From contig NZ_BMXQ01000001.1 of NCBI RefSeq assembly GCF_014651835.1, forward strand, positions 2,888,120 to 2,952,119: DNA of 64,000 nt. Reading direction: 5' to 3'. A program made the position numbers and the translations under genes. The stretch is from Pigmentiphaga litoralis (GTDB lineage Bacteria; Pseudomonadota; Gammaproteobacteria; Burkholderiales; Burkholderiaceae_B). Each line of letters starts with the position of its first letter. The first letter of the stretch is position 1. Of the stretch, positions 35,028-44,276 are shown piece after piece. A model generated the notes under the pieces. The model was given only the letters and a program-made list of their open reading frames with translations. It ran no database searches and had not been told where the DNA came from.

Positions 35028-36194
35028 TTACTTCGCGGCGCCACACTGCTCCGCATACGCGTCCCCATGCGAGGCCAGCACGTTCTTCACCAGCATCTTG
35101 AACGCAGGCTTGCCATCGGCGCCCTCGGCCACCTGGTAGATGTTGTAGTTCTGGATGGGATAGTTGTTCTTGTTGAACTTGAAGTCGCCGCGCACCGACG
35201 GGAAGGGCGTGGTGCGGATCGCGTCGATGAAGGCCTGCGAGTCGGACGCCTTGCCCCCCACCTTTTTCAGCGCTTCGCCAATCAAGATGGCGGCGTCATA
35301 GCTGAAGGCGGCGAATGACGTGGGCGTGCGGCCGTATTTCTTTTCGTAGGCCGCGACAAACTGCTTGTTCTGCGCATTGTCGGCGCTGGGCTGCCAGGCT
35401 TCGGCCACGATGTTGCCGTAGGCGACCTTGCCGATGGCGCCCAGGCTGGTCGGCTCCAGGGTGTGCACGCTGTACAGAGGGATGGTCTTGCCCATGCCCA
35501 TCTGCTGGTACTGGCGCACGAACGACACGCCCTGCCCGCCCGGGAAAAAGCCGAACACGCCGGCGGGCTTGGCCGCGCCGATCTGACTGAGCTCGGCCGA
35601 GAAATCCAGCTGCGTCAGTGACGTGTAGATTTCGTTCGAGATCTTGCCTTTGTAGAAGCGCTTCAGGCCGGTGACCTTGTCTTTGGAGCCAAGAAAGTTG
35701 GGCGCGATGATGCTGATGTCGGCCACTTTCTGGTCGTTCAGGTATTTGCCCATGGCTTCGGCCGTGGCATCGCTCTGCCATGACGTGACGAACAGGTTGG
35801 GCTTGCATTGCGCGCCGGCCAGGGGCGACGGGCCGGATACCGAACCCACAAATGGAATCTTGCTGGCGCCGATCTTGGCCTGCAGGGCCATCATGACGTT
35901 GGCGTAGGTCAGGCCGGTCACGATGTCGACCTTCTCGCGTTCCAGCAGTTTGGTCAGGCCCAGCATGCCGACGTCGGGCTTCATCTGGTCGTCTTCCTGG
36001 ATGACCTTGACGTCGTAGCCCCCCAGCTTGCCCTTGCCCTGCTCCACGGCCAGCATGAAGCCATCGGCCTGGTCGCGGCCCACGTCGGCGGCCTGGCCGG
36101 ACAGGGTACCCAGAAAGCCGATCTTGACCTGCGCCATTGCAGGCGCGGTACAGAGGCCCGCGAGGCCGAGCACCATCACCATCGTCGTTTTCAT
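35028..36194 (-). CDS. Branched-chain amino acid-type ABC binding protein (LivJ-like), orphan
   Basis: 388 residues. The signal peptide ends near PAMAQ (about residue 22). QVKIGFLGTLSGQAADVGRDQADGFMLAVEQGKG (read in pieces), VKVIQEDDQMKPD and VSFVRQYQQMG are typical of the Leu/Ile/Val-binding type-1 family. No permease or ATPase genes flank it, so it works with a transporter elsewhere or as an orphan receptor. It is divergent from lysR at 36326. The shared 130-base region holds a LysR-type box, so it may be co-regulated. Confidence 0.92.
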   Translation of the reverse strand: MKTTMVMVLGLAGLCTAPAMAQVKIGFLGTLSGQAADVGRDQADGFMLAVEQGKGKLGGYDVKVIQEDDQMKPDVGMLGLTKLLEREKVDIVTGLTYANVMMALQAKIGASKIPFVGSVSGPSPLAGAQCKPNLFVTSWQSDATAEAMGKYLNDQKVADISIIAPNFLGSKDKVTGLKRFYKGKISNEIYTSLTQLDFSAELSQIGAAKPAGVFGFFPGGQGVSFVRQYQQMGMGKTIPLYSVHTLEPTSLGAIGKVAYGNIVAEAWQPSADNAQNKQFVAAYEKKYGRTPTSFAAFSYDAAILIGEALKKVGGKASDSQAFIDAIRTTPFPSVRGDFKFNKNNYPIQNYNIYQVAEGADGKPAFKMLVKNVLASHGDAYAEQCGAAK

Positions 36195-36289
36195 TGCGTG
36201 TCTCCCAAAGCCTGTCGGCTCATCGTTGTTATGCAGCGATTATGTGGTCCGGCGTGTTTACCGGCCATCGCGCTGATTGATTCCGCGGT

Positions 36290-36304
36290 ATTAAACTCAT
36301 TGAT
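36290..36304. promoter_or_regulatory. LysR-type box upstream of lysR (T-N11-A)
   Basis: ATTAA-ACTCA-TTGAT is an imperfect ATTAA/TTGAT inverted repeat with the T-N11-A core, 21 bases before the lysR start at 36326. It matches the site at 39875-39889 at 12 of 17 bases over the longer window, which suggests the same regulator. Confidence 0.5.
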
Positions 36305-36325
36305 AGTTTCCCGATCAGGCGCGAC

Positions 36326-37255
36326 ATGAAAGACCTCAACCTTTTGTACGTGTTCGAAGCCCTGTGGCGTGACCGCTCGGTCACCATTGCGGCCGAAAGC
36401 CTGGACGTGACGCAAGGCGCCGTCAGCAGCGCGCTCAAGCGGATGCGCGATGAATATGGCGACAAGCTTTTCATGCTGGCGGGCCGGCGCATGGAACCCA
36501 CCGCGATGGCAACCAGCATCGCGCCGTCATTGCTGGAGGCGCTCAACGCCATCCGCAAGACGACCGGCGTGCAGACCTCGTTCGATGCGGGGGAGTCCAC
36601 CCGGTCCTTCACGATCCGCACGCGCGACGTGGGCGAAGTCGTTGTGCTTCCCAACCTGTTTGCCCGGATGGAAGACGTCGCGCCGCGGGTCAAGATCAAC
36701 GTCATGTTCGCTCCCATCGAAGAAACGGTGCACGGCCTGTCCACCGGCCGCATGGATGTCGCGCTGGGCTACCTGCCCGCGCTGGAACGCAATATCCACA
36801 AGAAGGTGTTGTTCAAGCAGCGCTACCTGTGCGTGATGCGCAACGACCACCCGTTGGCAAATGCCGAACTCACGCTCAAGCGCTTTCTGTCGCAGCAGCA
36901 CCTGCTGGTCGAATACGCCGGCAGCGGTCACGTGCTGCTCGAGCGCGCGTTGATCGATGCCGGCGCCAAGGACCGCATCCGCGTGCGCATGCCGCAGTAC
37001 CTGGCCGCGCCCCATCTCGTGCTGCGCTCGGACCTGATCTGGACCTGCCCGGAATCGCTGGTGGTTGAGCTTCGCAAGCATTTCCCCCTGGCCGTCAAAC
37101 CCCTGCCCATGCCCATGGGCAATTTCGATGTCGCGCTGTATTGGCATGACCGTTTCCACAAGGACCCGGCCAACCTGTGGTTCCGCCAGCAGGTGATCGA
37201 GTGCGTGCACGACATCCAGATCAATCCGCTGACGGCGCCCCGTACATCGGCATGA
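36326..37255 (+). CDS. LysR-family transcriptional regulator
   Basis: 309 residues. The helix-turn-helix (about 1-65) reads MKDLNLLYVFEALWRDRSVTIAAESLDVTQGAVSSALKRMRDE in pieces, and the effector domain includes GRMDVALGYLPALERNIHKKV. It stands divergent from the LivJ-like gene and convergent with the FAH/VOC/reductase unit, 13 bases between stops. A LysR box precedes it and a near-matching box precedes that unit, so it is the obvious regulator of both. The inducer is unknown. Confidence 0.93.
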   Translation: MKDLNLLYVFEALWRDRSVTIAAESLDVTQGAVSSALKRMRDEYGDKLFMLAGRRMEPTAMATSIAPSLLEALNAIRKTTGVQTSFDAGESTRSFTIRTRDVGEVVVLPNLFARMEDVAPRVKINVMFAPIEETVHGLSTGRMDVALGYLPALERNIHKKVLFKQRYLCVMRNDHPLANAELTLKRFLSQQHLLVEYAGSGHVLLERALIDAGAKDRIRVRMPQYLAAPHLVLRSDLIWTCPESLVVELRKHFPLAVKPLPMPMGNFDVALYWHDRFHKDPANLWFRQQVIECVHDIQINPLTAPRTSA

Positions 37256-37268
37256 AGAACGCCCCTGG

Positions 37269-38165
37269 TCACTCCGTGATCGTGAATTCGAACTCGCCGA
37301 TGTTCTCGATCCACTGACGCACCACATCGCCCGCTTTCAGGAATTGCTTGCGCGCCATGCCCACGCCCGACGGCGTGCCTGTCAGGATGAGGTCACCCGG
37401 CATCAGCGTGATGCGTGAACTGAGCTGCGCGATCTGGTCCGCAATCGTGAACAGCATCTGCGACGTGTTCGAGTCCTGCATCAGTTCGCCGTTGACCCAC
37501 AGCTTCATCGACAGGGACATGGGGTCGCCAATGAACTGCGCGGGCGTGATCGCCGGGCCCATCGGGCACGAACCGTCGAACGACTTTTGCCCGATCCAGT
37601 CCCAGCGGAACGGAGACGTGTCGGGCACATTGGGCCGCGACACCCAGTCACGCGCCGACAGGTCGTTCGTCACCACGTAGCCCGCCACATAGTCCATGGC
37701 TTCGTCGACCGGGACGTCCTTGCAGGTTCGGCCAATGACCACGCCCAGCTCGATTTCCCAGTCCAGCATGGTCGAGCCCGCCGGAATGCGCACGTGCGCA
37801 TCGGGTCCCACCACGGTGGCGCCGCCGGCCTTGATGTTGTGCCAGGGCAGAAAGCCCTTGCTCTTGGGGTCGCCTTCGAGCGGCATGCCCAGCACGCGCT
37901 TCATCTCTTCCACGTGGTCGCTGTAGTTGACGCCCGCAAAGTAGATGGTGCGCGGCGCTGGCAGCGGCGCGAGCAGCGTGGCGCCGGACACGTACTCGCG
38001 GCCAGGCAGCTCGCGGCCCAGCGTCGCCAGCTTTTCCGTGGCGCGCGGCCAGTCTTCCAGCACTTCCTGCACGCCCGCATAGCGCGGCGACGCGTAGATC
38101 TTGCCTTCGTGCAGCAGGCCGGTCTTGCGCGCGCCTTCGTGCTCGATCGTCACGAGCTGGATCAT
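37269..38165 (-). CDS. Fumarylacetoacetate hydrolase-family protein
   Basis: 298 residues. The FAH core has YFAGVNYSDHVEEMKRVLGM, MLDWEIELGVVIGRTCKDVP (metal-binding Glu-x-Glu), YVVTNDLSARDWV and LILTGTPSGVGMARKQ. Members are hydrolases, decarboxylases or hydratases acting on acylpyruvates and ring-cleavage products such as 2-hydroxymuconate derivatives. It overlaps the VOC dioxygenase stop by four bases, and the pair suits meta-cleavage of an aromatic ring. The exact reaction is not readable. Confidence 0.92.
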   Translation of the reverse strand: MIQLVTIEHEGARKTGLLHEGKIYASPRYAGVQEVLEDWPRATEKLATLGRELPGREYVSGATLLAPLPAPRTIYFAGVNYSDHVEEMKRVLGMPLEGDPKSKGFLPWHNIKAGGATVVGPDAHVRIPAGSTMLDWEIELGVVIGRTCKDVPVDEAMDYVAGYVVTNDLSARDWVSRPNVPDTSPFRWDWIGQKSFDGSCPMGPAITPAQFIGDPMSLSMKLWVNGELMQDSNTSQMLFTIADQIAQLSSRITLMPGDLILTGTPSGVGMARKQFLKAGDVVRQWIENIGEFEFTITE

Positions 38166-38692
38166 GATGCGGATCCCTTGACCTTCAGTTCTTCCAGGCT
38201 GCCGATGTCGGCGGCGTCGTCCATCGAAAACCGGTCGCCGTAGTCGAACAGATCGTCATGCTGGAAGCCGTTTTCGTACCACTGGATTTCCCACCAGTTG
38301 TGGTCCAGGTCTTCCAGGTAGAACGAATACACGCCGTGCATTTCTTGCGGCGGCAACACCTGCCGGATGCCGTACTTGTCTTTGTCGCGGACCGCGGCTG
38401 CGTGGGCCTGATCCACTTCTTCGCGCGTCTCGACGTCCAGCCCCCAGTGATTGAGGAGGTTGGTCGGATGGACCTGATCACCGACTTCGACGCAGATCAC
38501 GTGGAAGCGCTGCGCCAGCCGCACGGCCATGGCGGGCTTGCCATGACGCACGCATTCCAGGCCCAGGAACTCCTCGTAGAAGCGGCGCGACGCCTTCAGG
38601 CTGAAACACTCCAGCGTGCCGTGGCCCAGGCAGAAAGGCTTGACGACGGACGGGTGGGTGGGAGGATCGACACGACAATTTTCTGGCAGCAT
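38162..38692 (-). CDS. VOC-family extradiol-dioxygenase-like protein
   Basis: 176 residues, a single VOC unit. Candidate iron ligands are H24 (GHGTLECF), H82 (NHWGLDVET) and E135 (NHNWWEIQWY region), the His-His-Glu set of type-I extradiol dioxygenases. This fits cleavage of a catecholic ring, with the FAH-type hydrolase acting next. Small one-domain VOC proteins also include isomerases, so the call is by context. Confidence 0.8.
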   Translation of the reverse strand: MLPENCRVDPPTHPSVVKPFCLGHGTLECFSLKASRRFYEEFLGLECVRHGKPAMAVRLAQRFHVICVEVGDQVHPTNLLNHWGLDVETREEVDQAHAAAVRDKDKYGIRQVLPPQEMHGVYSFYLEDLDHNWWEIQWYENGFQHDDLFDYGDRFSMDDAADIGSLEELKVKGSAS

Positions 38693-38714
38693 GACAGTCT
38701 CCGTAGGTGGGGAT

Positions 38715-39758
38715 TCAGGCCTGTGGCGGCCGGTTGCGGTCGGCTTCGCTCAGGAAGGCATCGGCAAAGAATGCGTCCTCGGGCAGCCGGCAGGTGATCG
38801 TGAAATCATGACGCGCGGATTCGACCATGACGGGCGCGCCGCAGGCGTAGACCTGCACGCCCGACATGTCCGGAAAGTCCTGCATCACGGCCTGGTGGAC
38901 AAAGCCCGTGCGGCCGGTCCATGCGCATGCGTCGGTGGCATTGCTCAGTACAGGGATGAACGTGATGTGGTCGTGCGCGGCGGCCCAGGACTCGGCCAGG
39001 CTGGCCATGTACAGATCGGCCCGCGTGCGTCCCCCCCAGTACAAGGTAATGGGCCGGCGCAGGCCGCGCTGCAGGGTCTGCTCCAGCAGCGACTTGATGG
39101 GTGCAAAGCCGGTGCCCGACGCCAGCATCACGATCGGCGCATCGGAGTCTTCGCGCAAGAAGAACGATCCCAGGGGCATTTCGATGCGGTGGATTTCGCG
39201 CAGCTTCATGGCCGTGAAGACGTGCTCGGTGAACTTGCCGCCGGGCATGCGGCGGATATGCAGTTCGACCTGACGCACGCCGTCGTTGCTCGGCACGTTC
39301 GCGATCGAATAGCTGCGGCGCGTGCCGTCCGGCCGGAGGATGTCCAGGTACTGGCCGGCGCGGAACAGCGTCGGCTCGTTCATGGGCAAGCCCAGGGTAA
39401 CGATCATGACGTCATCGCTGGCCGGCTCCATCTTCAGTACCCGGCACGGCATGAATTTGGACTTGATCGCGTCTTGCGGATCCAGTTCGTTGACTTCGAC
39501 AACCAGGTCGCCCAGCGGCTTCGCGCAGCACAACAGCGCCAGCCCTTCGGCCTTGTCGGCGTCGCTCAGGTAATTGGGGTGGACGCCGCCATAGTCCACT
39601 TCGCCCGAGACCACGCGGCCGCGGCACGTGCGGCAGACGCCCGAGCGGCAGCTGTAGGGCATGAACAGGCCGGTGTCGAGGCCTGCTTTCAGGATGGGGG
39701 TATCAGCGGAACAAGGGTAGGTGTGCCCGCTTGGATGCAGGGTGATCGTGTAGGACAT
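38715..39758 (-). CDS. Ferredoxin-type NAD(P)H reductase (2Fe-2S, FAD, NAD domains)
   Basis: 347 residues. The plant-type [2Fe-2S] centre (C37, C42, C45 in SCRSGVCRTC, and C77 or C78) is followed by the FAD domain with RRSYSIANVP and the NAD domain with MLASGTGFAPIKSLLEQTL and a C-terminal VYACGAPVMV. It transfers electrons from NAD(P)H to an oxygenase. Its promoter region carries a LysR box (39875-39889). It could support the VOC step's upstream oxygenase or the orphan Rieske oxygenase at 20960, which lacks its own reductase; that pairing is an inference. Confidence 0.93.
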   Translation of the reverse strand: MSYTITLHPSGHTYPCSADTPILKAGLDTGLFMPYSCRSGVCRTCRGRVVSGEVDYGGVHPNYLSDADKAEGLALLCCAKPLGDLVVEVNELDPQDAIKSKFMPCRVLKMEPASDDVMIVTLGLPMNEPTLFRAGQYLDILRPDGTRRSYSIANVPSNDGVRQVELHIRRMPGGKFTEHVFTAMKLREIHRIEMPLGSFFLREDSDAPIVMLASGTGFAPIKSLLEQTLQRGLRRPITLYWGGRTRADLYMASLAESWAAAHDHITFIPVLSNATDACAWTGRTGFVHQAVMQDFPDMSGVQVYACGAPVMVESARHDFTITCRLPEDAFFADAFLSEADRNRPPQA

Positions 39759-39874
39759 AGGTCTTGGGCCTATCTTCCCCGTCGCGGGCTGGATCGCTCG
39801 CCGTCTCCCGGGGTTCTGCCCGCAGTCTAATCACTCGCGCCCTGTGCAGCTATTAACAGGGCAAAATCCCGAGA

Positions 39875-39889
39875 ATTAACTGCATCAAT
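39875..39889. promoter_or_regulatory. LysR-type box upstream of the reductase-VOC-FAH unit
   Basis: ATTAA-CTGCA-TCAAT with the T-N11-A core lies 117 bases upstream of the reductase start, between it and the lipocalin stop. It closely resembles the site upstream of lysR at 36290, which supports control of this unit by the LysR protein at 36326. Confidence 0.55.
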
Positions 39890-39952
39890 AGTCCAGCATT
39901 GGCGCGCCTTGCGGGGCGACGGGTCAGTGAATACCCGCACCCTTCAGAAGGC

Positions 39953-41074
39953 TCAGTAGCCGGTCATTTCCAGATAACCGCGGCCCGCAGGCGCGCCGCC
40001 CTTGCCCGCCGTCAGGCGCACCGGCCCTTCCCAATACGGAAAAGAGGTCGCCATCCATGCGCGGGGTTGGATCGCTTCGGCGGTCACGTCCACGTTCATG
40101 TCGGCCACCCGCACGCGCCACTGCGTCGGCACCTTGCGGCCCGTGTCCTGCCGGGTCGATGCGAGCGGTTCGAGCTGGATCTGCTCGCCGCGCAGTGCGT
40201 GCAGCGTGCCTTCGGCGGCGATCCAGGTCCCTGCCCGATAGGGCGCGCCGTCGGTCTGCCGCACCTGGAACAGCATCAGTTTGGCGCCACTGTCCAGGTG
40301 CAGGGAAAACCAATCCCATCCCTGCTGCGTCGCGGCCAGGGGCTGACTGCTCCACTCACGGTCGAGCCAGGCCGTGCCTGTCACGGCGATCTTCTTTCCA
40401 TCGACGTCGATGTCGCCATTGACGGTGTAGAACGGCTGGCTGTAGTAGTAGGAGGCCTGGCCCAGGCCGGACTTTTCGCTGTAGCCGCCGTCGCCATGCA
40501 GCACGAGCGGGCGATGGGTGGACAGTTGCAACCGGTAGGCAAAGTCCTTGCCGGTGGCCTGCATGGCCAGCCGGTCGATGTCGCGGCCGCCGGCGGTTTC
40601 GAGCTGCCAGTCGTCGATCCACGCGCGAAACGGCGCGGCCGTGACACCCGCCTGGCCGATGCCGCCGCGTGCCAGCGTTTCGGCATAGCGGTGTCCGGTC
40701 GGACTGGTCAGACCAGCATGGCCCATCCACACGTTCGGGCTGCCAAAGCCAGCGACATCGGCGCCCGGTCGCAGCGCCGAACGGAACAAAGTCCATTGCG
40801 CGCCCCAGTCCTTGCCCGACGCGTCTTTCAGGTTCGCAGTGACGTACCACCACTCGATCCGGTAGCCGTCGTGCGGGCCATGGTCCGCGGGAAAGCGCAA
40901 GGGCCTGCCGCGTTCCACCTGCGCAAACGCGGCGGCGTCGGCGCCCAGGCCCGCAAAGCCGCTGCGGGGCGCCTCGGCCGGCTGGTCACAGCCGCTCACC
41001 AACACGGACATGCACAGCATGCCCACGACGGCCAGCGCCGCACCCATGCGCAATGCGCAATGCTTAACGTTCAT
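39953..41074 (-). CDS. AttH/CrtC-like lipocalin-domain lipoprotein
   Basis: 373 residues. A lipoprotein signal with lipobox VSGC (about residue 29) is followed by a two-domain lipocalin-like protein resembling AttH and carotenoid 1,2-hydratase. Landmarks are [56 protein letters not shown] (read in pieces) and a final [11 protein letters not shown]. It ends the ABC operon 44206-39953, overlapping the permease stop by 11 bases. It probably carries or modifies a lipophilic compound at the envelope. Confidence 0.88.
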   Translation of the reverse strand: MNVKHCALRMGAALAVVGMLCMSVLVSGCDQPAEAPRSGFAGLGADAAAFAQVERGRPLRFPADHGPHDGYRIEWWYVTANLKDASGKDWGAQWTLFRSALRPGADVAGFGSPNVWMGHAGLTSPTGHRYAETLARGGIGQAGVTAAPFRAWIDDWQLETAGGRDIDRLAMQATGKDFAYRLQLSTHRPLVLHGDGGYSEKSGLGQASYYYSQPFYTVNGDIDVDGKKIAVTGTAWLDREWSSQPLAATQQGWDWFSLHLDSGAKLMLFQVRQTDGAPYRAGTWIAAEGTLHALRGEQIQLEPLASTRQDTGRKVPTQWRVRVADMNVDVTAEAIQPRAWMATSFPYWEGPVRLTAGKGGAPAGRGYLEMTGY

Positions 41075-43541
41075 CGGCGAATTGCCTCAACAGATCGGCA
41101 GGCTGACGACGCGCCAGCCGCCAGATGGGTCCGCATGCTGCCAGCAGGCTGGTGAGCAGACCCAGCAATCCCAACTGCACCAGTTGCAGCGTCGACACGT
41201 ACAGCGGCAGCCGCCAGCCAAAGGCCTGAACGTTGACAACCGCAACCATGCACCATGCAAGCAGCAGACCGAGCGGCATTGCCAACAAGACCGTCAGGCA
41301 CGCCAGCATCAAGGTCTGGCCCAGGGTGAGCCACCCCAGGCGGCTGCGCCGGACACCCAGGGCCCAGAGTGGCGCAAGCTGCCCGACCCGGCTGTGGCCC
41401 AGGGTCAGCAGGCTGATAAAGAGCGCGATACCCGCCACCGCCAACGTCAGGGTATTGAGCGCACCGGTCGCCGCGAAAGTCCGTTCGAACACATCGATCG
41501 ACCAGCGTTTGATGGTCGTCTGGTCGATCACGCGCGTACTGTCCAGGCCATAACGATCCTTGAGCGTTTCGGCCAGGCTGGCCGCGCGGCCGGGTTCGAG
41601 CCGCATGCTCAGGTTGGTCAGGACGGCCTCGGGCCAGTGCTGGCGCAACCTGTCGGCAGCCAGCAGCACCTGGCCCTTGGGATTGCCGTAGTCGGCGTAG
41701 ACCCCAACGATGGGCAGGCGCTGCTCGCCATCGGGCGACGGCAGCACCAGCGTGTCGTTCAGGCCGACATGCAGGCGGCGACCCAGTTGTTCGCTGAGCA
41801 TGACACCCTGCCCTGCACCCAGCCGATCCCAGGCCCGATCGGCCTGTTCCAGCAAGGGCCACTGTTCGGGAAAGGCCGGCTGCACGACGATGCCCTGCGC
41901 CTGCACCGGCCAGCCCTGAAGGCGAAAGTCGGTGCGCCACTGCGGCTGGACCACCTTGACGCCCGGCTGGCCCGCGGCCCACGACGCGATCTCGGCGGAC
42001 TGGGCCGGGTCGCGTGGCGTCAGGTACAGGTCGGCCGACAGGCGCTGATCGAGCCAGCCCAGGAAGGTCTGGCGGAAGCCCTCGGTCATGCTGCCCACAC
42101 CCACGCTGGCGGACAGGGCCAGCAGCAAGGCCATCAAGGCCAGGGCCATGGCGGGCAATTGCTGGCGGCTGTCGGCAATGAACCATTCGGTCAGCGGCCC
42201 CCGGCATACCCGCGCCAGGCCCGCCAGGGCCGCGTCGAGCAGCGCGGGAAGCAACAAGGCGCCGGCCAGCAGGATCGCGCCCATCATGAGCAAGGCGCTG
42301 AGCAGGCTGTTGCCAAACTGCCAGCACCCCACGGCCAGGATCGCCAGCACGATCGCGAGCACGGCCTGGCGCCGCAGCCACACCCCCTGCGCAATGCGCC
42401 AGGCCTGGGCCTGAGCGATGGCGAGCAGGGGCAGGCGCGCGGCGCGCAACAGGCTGCTGCAGCCCGCCAGCAAGGCGCCAAGCAGGCTGATGGCCACGCC
42501 GGCGATCCACCAGCTTGGCGACAGGCTCAGTTGCCCCGACACTTCGGCCCCATACAGGCCGCGCAGGCTGGACGCGACGTTGCCCAGAAGGACGCTGGCC
42601 AGCAGATAGCCGCTGATCACGCCGGCCAGTCCACCGATGATCGCGAACGCGCCCAGCTCGACGGCCAGTGCACTGATCAGTGTGCTGAGGTTCACGCCGC
42701 AGGCGCGCAGCGTGCGCAACACGCCCCGACGTTGCTCCAGCGCCAGGCCGATCGACGCATGCACGATGAACAGGCCCACGATAAAAGCCAGCATCCCGAG
42801 CGCCGTCAGATTCAGGTGGAAGCTTTCGGTCAGTCGCTGAAGATCGCCGCCATCTTCGGACGCGCGCCACTGCAATGCGGCCGCCGCAGCGGCCGGGAGC
42901 GGCGGCTGGCCCCCGGCCAGATCCGCATCGACCAGCAGACGCGACACCTGCCCGGGCGCCGACAGCAGCGCTTGCGCCGCGCCAATGTCGACGACGATCA
43001 CGCCGGGCGCCAGCTCCCCGCGCGGCACCAGCGGCGGCAGCCGCTGACCGTCACTGGTCGTGGCCTGCGCACCCGCGGTCAGGCCCAGGCGCTGCAAGGT
43101 GTCGGGCGCGATCCAGGCTTCGCCTGGCGTTCCGATAAAGCCGGTCAGGTCGAAGGCGCGTTCGGCCTGTCCGGCCACCGACGTTCCCACCGGCAAGCTG
43201 AGTGGTTCGATGCCCAGCACTTCGACACTGGTCAGGGTCTCGCCGGCAAAGCGCACCCGGCCTTCCAGCACCGGCGATACCGCCCAACCTGCGCGCCGCA
43301 GGGCTACGTACAGATCCTGGTCGAAACGTTGTCCTTGCCTTGGGACCAGTTGCGATTGCGAGGGCGCGGACAGCATGGCGCTGGCGCGGGCATAGTCGGC
43401 GCGCGCCTGACTGTTGAGCGCCTCGACGCCCGTCCACAGCGCCGTGGCCAGCCACAAGCCGATCAGTATGCTGAAGAACTGCAGGGGGTGCCGCCGCCAA
43501 TGGCTGAGCAGCGCGAGCAAGGTGATCCGCAGCGTGCGCAT
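41064..43541 (-). CDS. FtsX-like ABC transporter permease (AttF/AttG-type, single chain)
   Basis: 825 residues with about eight to ten membrane segments in two FtsX-like repeats, separated by large extracytoplasmic regions. An N-terminal helix near 10-40 is followed by a long soluble region. Later segments include [33 protein letters not shown] (read in pieces) at the C-terminus. In AttEFGH systems this role is often split into two permeases; here it is one chain. It shares its start base with the ATPase stop (43541). Confidence 0.9.
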   Translation of the reverse strand: MRTLRITLLALLSHWRRHPLQFFSILIGLWLATALWTGVEALNSQARADYARASAMLSAPSQSQLVPRQGQRFDQDLYVALRRAGWAVSPVLEGRVRFAGETLTSVEVLGIEPLSLPVGTSVAGQAERAFDLTGFIGTPGEAWIAPDTLQRLGLTAGAQATTSDGQRLPPLVPRGELAPGVIVVDIGAAQALLSAPGQVSRLLVDADLAGGQPPLPAAAAAALQWRASEDGGDLQRLTESFHLNLTALGMLAFIVGLFIVHASIGLALEQRRGVLRTLRACGVNLSTLISALAVELGAFAIIGGLAGVISGYLLASVLLGNVASSLRGLYGAEVSGQLSLSPSWWIAGVAISLLGALLAGCSSLLRAARLPLLAIAQAQAWRIAQGVWLRRQAVLAIVLAILAVGCWQFGNSLLSALLMMGAILLAGALLLPALLDAALAGLARVCRGPLTEWFIADSRQQLPAMALALMALLLALSASVGVGSMTEGFRQTFLGWLDQRLSADLYLTPRDPAQSAEIASWAAGQPGVKVVQPQWRTDFRLQGWPVQAQGIVVQPAFPEQWPLLEQADRAWDRLGAGQGVMLSEQLGRRLHVGLNDTLVLPSPDGEQRLPIVGVYADYGNPKGQVLLAADRLRQHWPEAVLTNLSMRLEPGRAASLAETLKDRYGLDSTRVIDQTTIKRWSIDVFERTFAATGALNTLTLAVAGIALFISLLTLGHSRVGQLAPLWALGVRRSRLGWLTLGQTLMLACLTVLLAMPLGLLLAWCMVAVVNVQAFGWRLPLYVSTLQLVQLGLLGLLTSLLAACGPIWRLARRQPADLLRQFADER

Positions 43542-44206
43542 CAGGCCTCCGCAGGCAGCACGCGCCCGCCTTGCAGATGCACGCGGCGGTTCAGGCGCGC
43601 GGCCAGCCGGGCGCTGTGCGTCACCATCAGCAGCGTGCTGCCCGCTTCGCCCACCAGTTCCAGCAGCAGGTCCAGCACGGTATCGCTGCTGGCTTCGTCC
43701 AGGCTGCCGGTCGGTTCGTCGGCCAGGACCAGCGACGGGCGCCCGGCCAGCGCGCGGCCAATCGCGACCCGCTGTTGTTGGCCACCCGACAGTTGTTCCG
43801 GGTAACGCAACAACAGCGCCCCCAGGCCCAGTCGTTCGGCCAGGCGGGTATTCCAGGCGAGGTCGTTGCGACCGGCCAGACGCGCCTGGAAGGCCAGGTT
43901 GGCGCCGACCGTCAGGCTGCTGATGAGGTTGTATTGCTGAAAGACGAGGCCGATGCCCTCGCGGCGCCAGCGCGCCAGATCGGCTTCATTGCGGCCGGTC
44001 AGTGCTTCGCCTGCGACTTCGATGCGGCCACTGTCGGGCCGGTCCAGGCCGGCAATCAGGTGCAGCAAGGTGCTCTTGCCGCTGCCTGATTCGCCCATCA
44101 AGGCCAGGCTGGTGCCGGTTGCCACCTGCAGGTCCACGCCGCGAAGTACGGGCAATGTGCCCTGGGCCGTGGTGAAAGACTTGCCGACATTCTCTACAAC
44201 TAGCAC
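43541..44206 (-). CDS. ABC transporter ATP-binding protein, LolD/MacB-like
   Basis: 221 residues. Walker A is GESGSGKST (about 36-44), the signature is [15 protein letters not shown], and Walker B is [12 protein letters not shown]. The short length and domain type match LolD/AttE exporters and lipoprotein carriers. It is the first gene of the - strand operon with the FtsX permease and the AttH-like lipoprotein, so the complex probably moves a lipophilic substrate across the inner membrane. Confidence 0.93.
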   Translation of the reverse strand: MLVVENVGKSFTTAQGTLPVLRGVDLQVATGTSLALMGESGSGKSTLLHLIAGLDRPDSGRIEVAGEALTGRNEADLARWRREGIGLVFQQYNLISSLTVGANLAFQARLAGRNDLAWNTRLAERLGLGALLLRYPEQLSGGQQQRVAIGRALAGRPSLVLADEPTGSLDEASSDTVLDLLLELVGEAGSTLLMVTHSARLAARLNRRVHLQGGRVLPAEA

Positions 44207-44276
44207 CTGGGAAGCTCCGCGAACCGAAGCGTCAAGGATAACCCCAGGTTGCAGGCCGCTTCAGATCAAGGATGCC

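Noticed and set aside
41010-43805. Very long + strand open frame opposite the FtsX-like permease
   Set aside because: It is antisense to a well-supported membrane protein, is Gln/Arg/His/Ala-rich with no family motif, and reflects high-GC codon structure.
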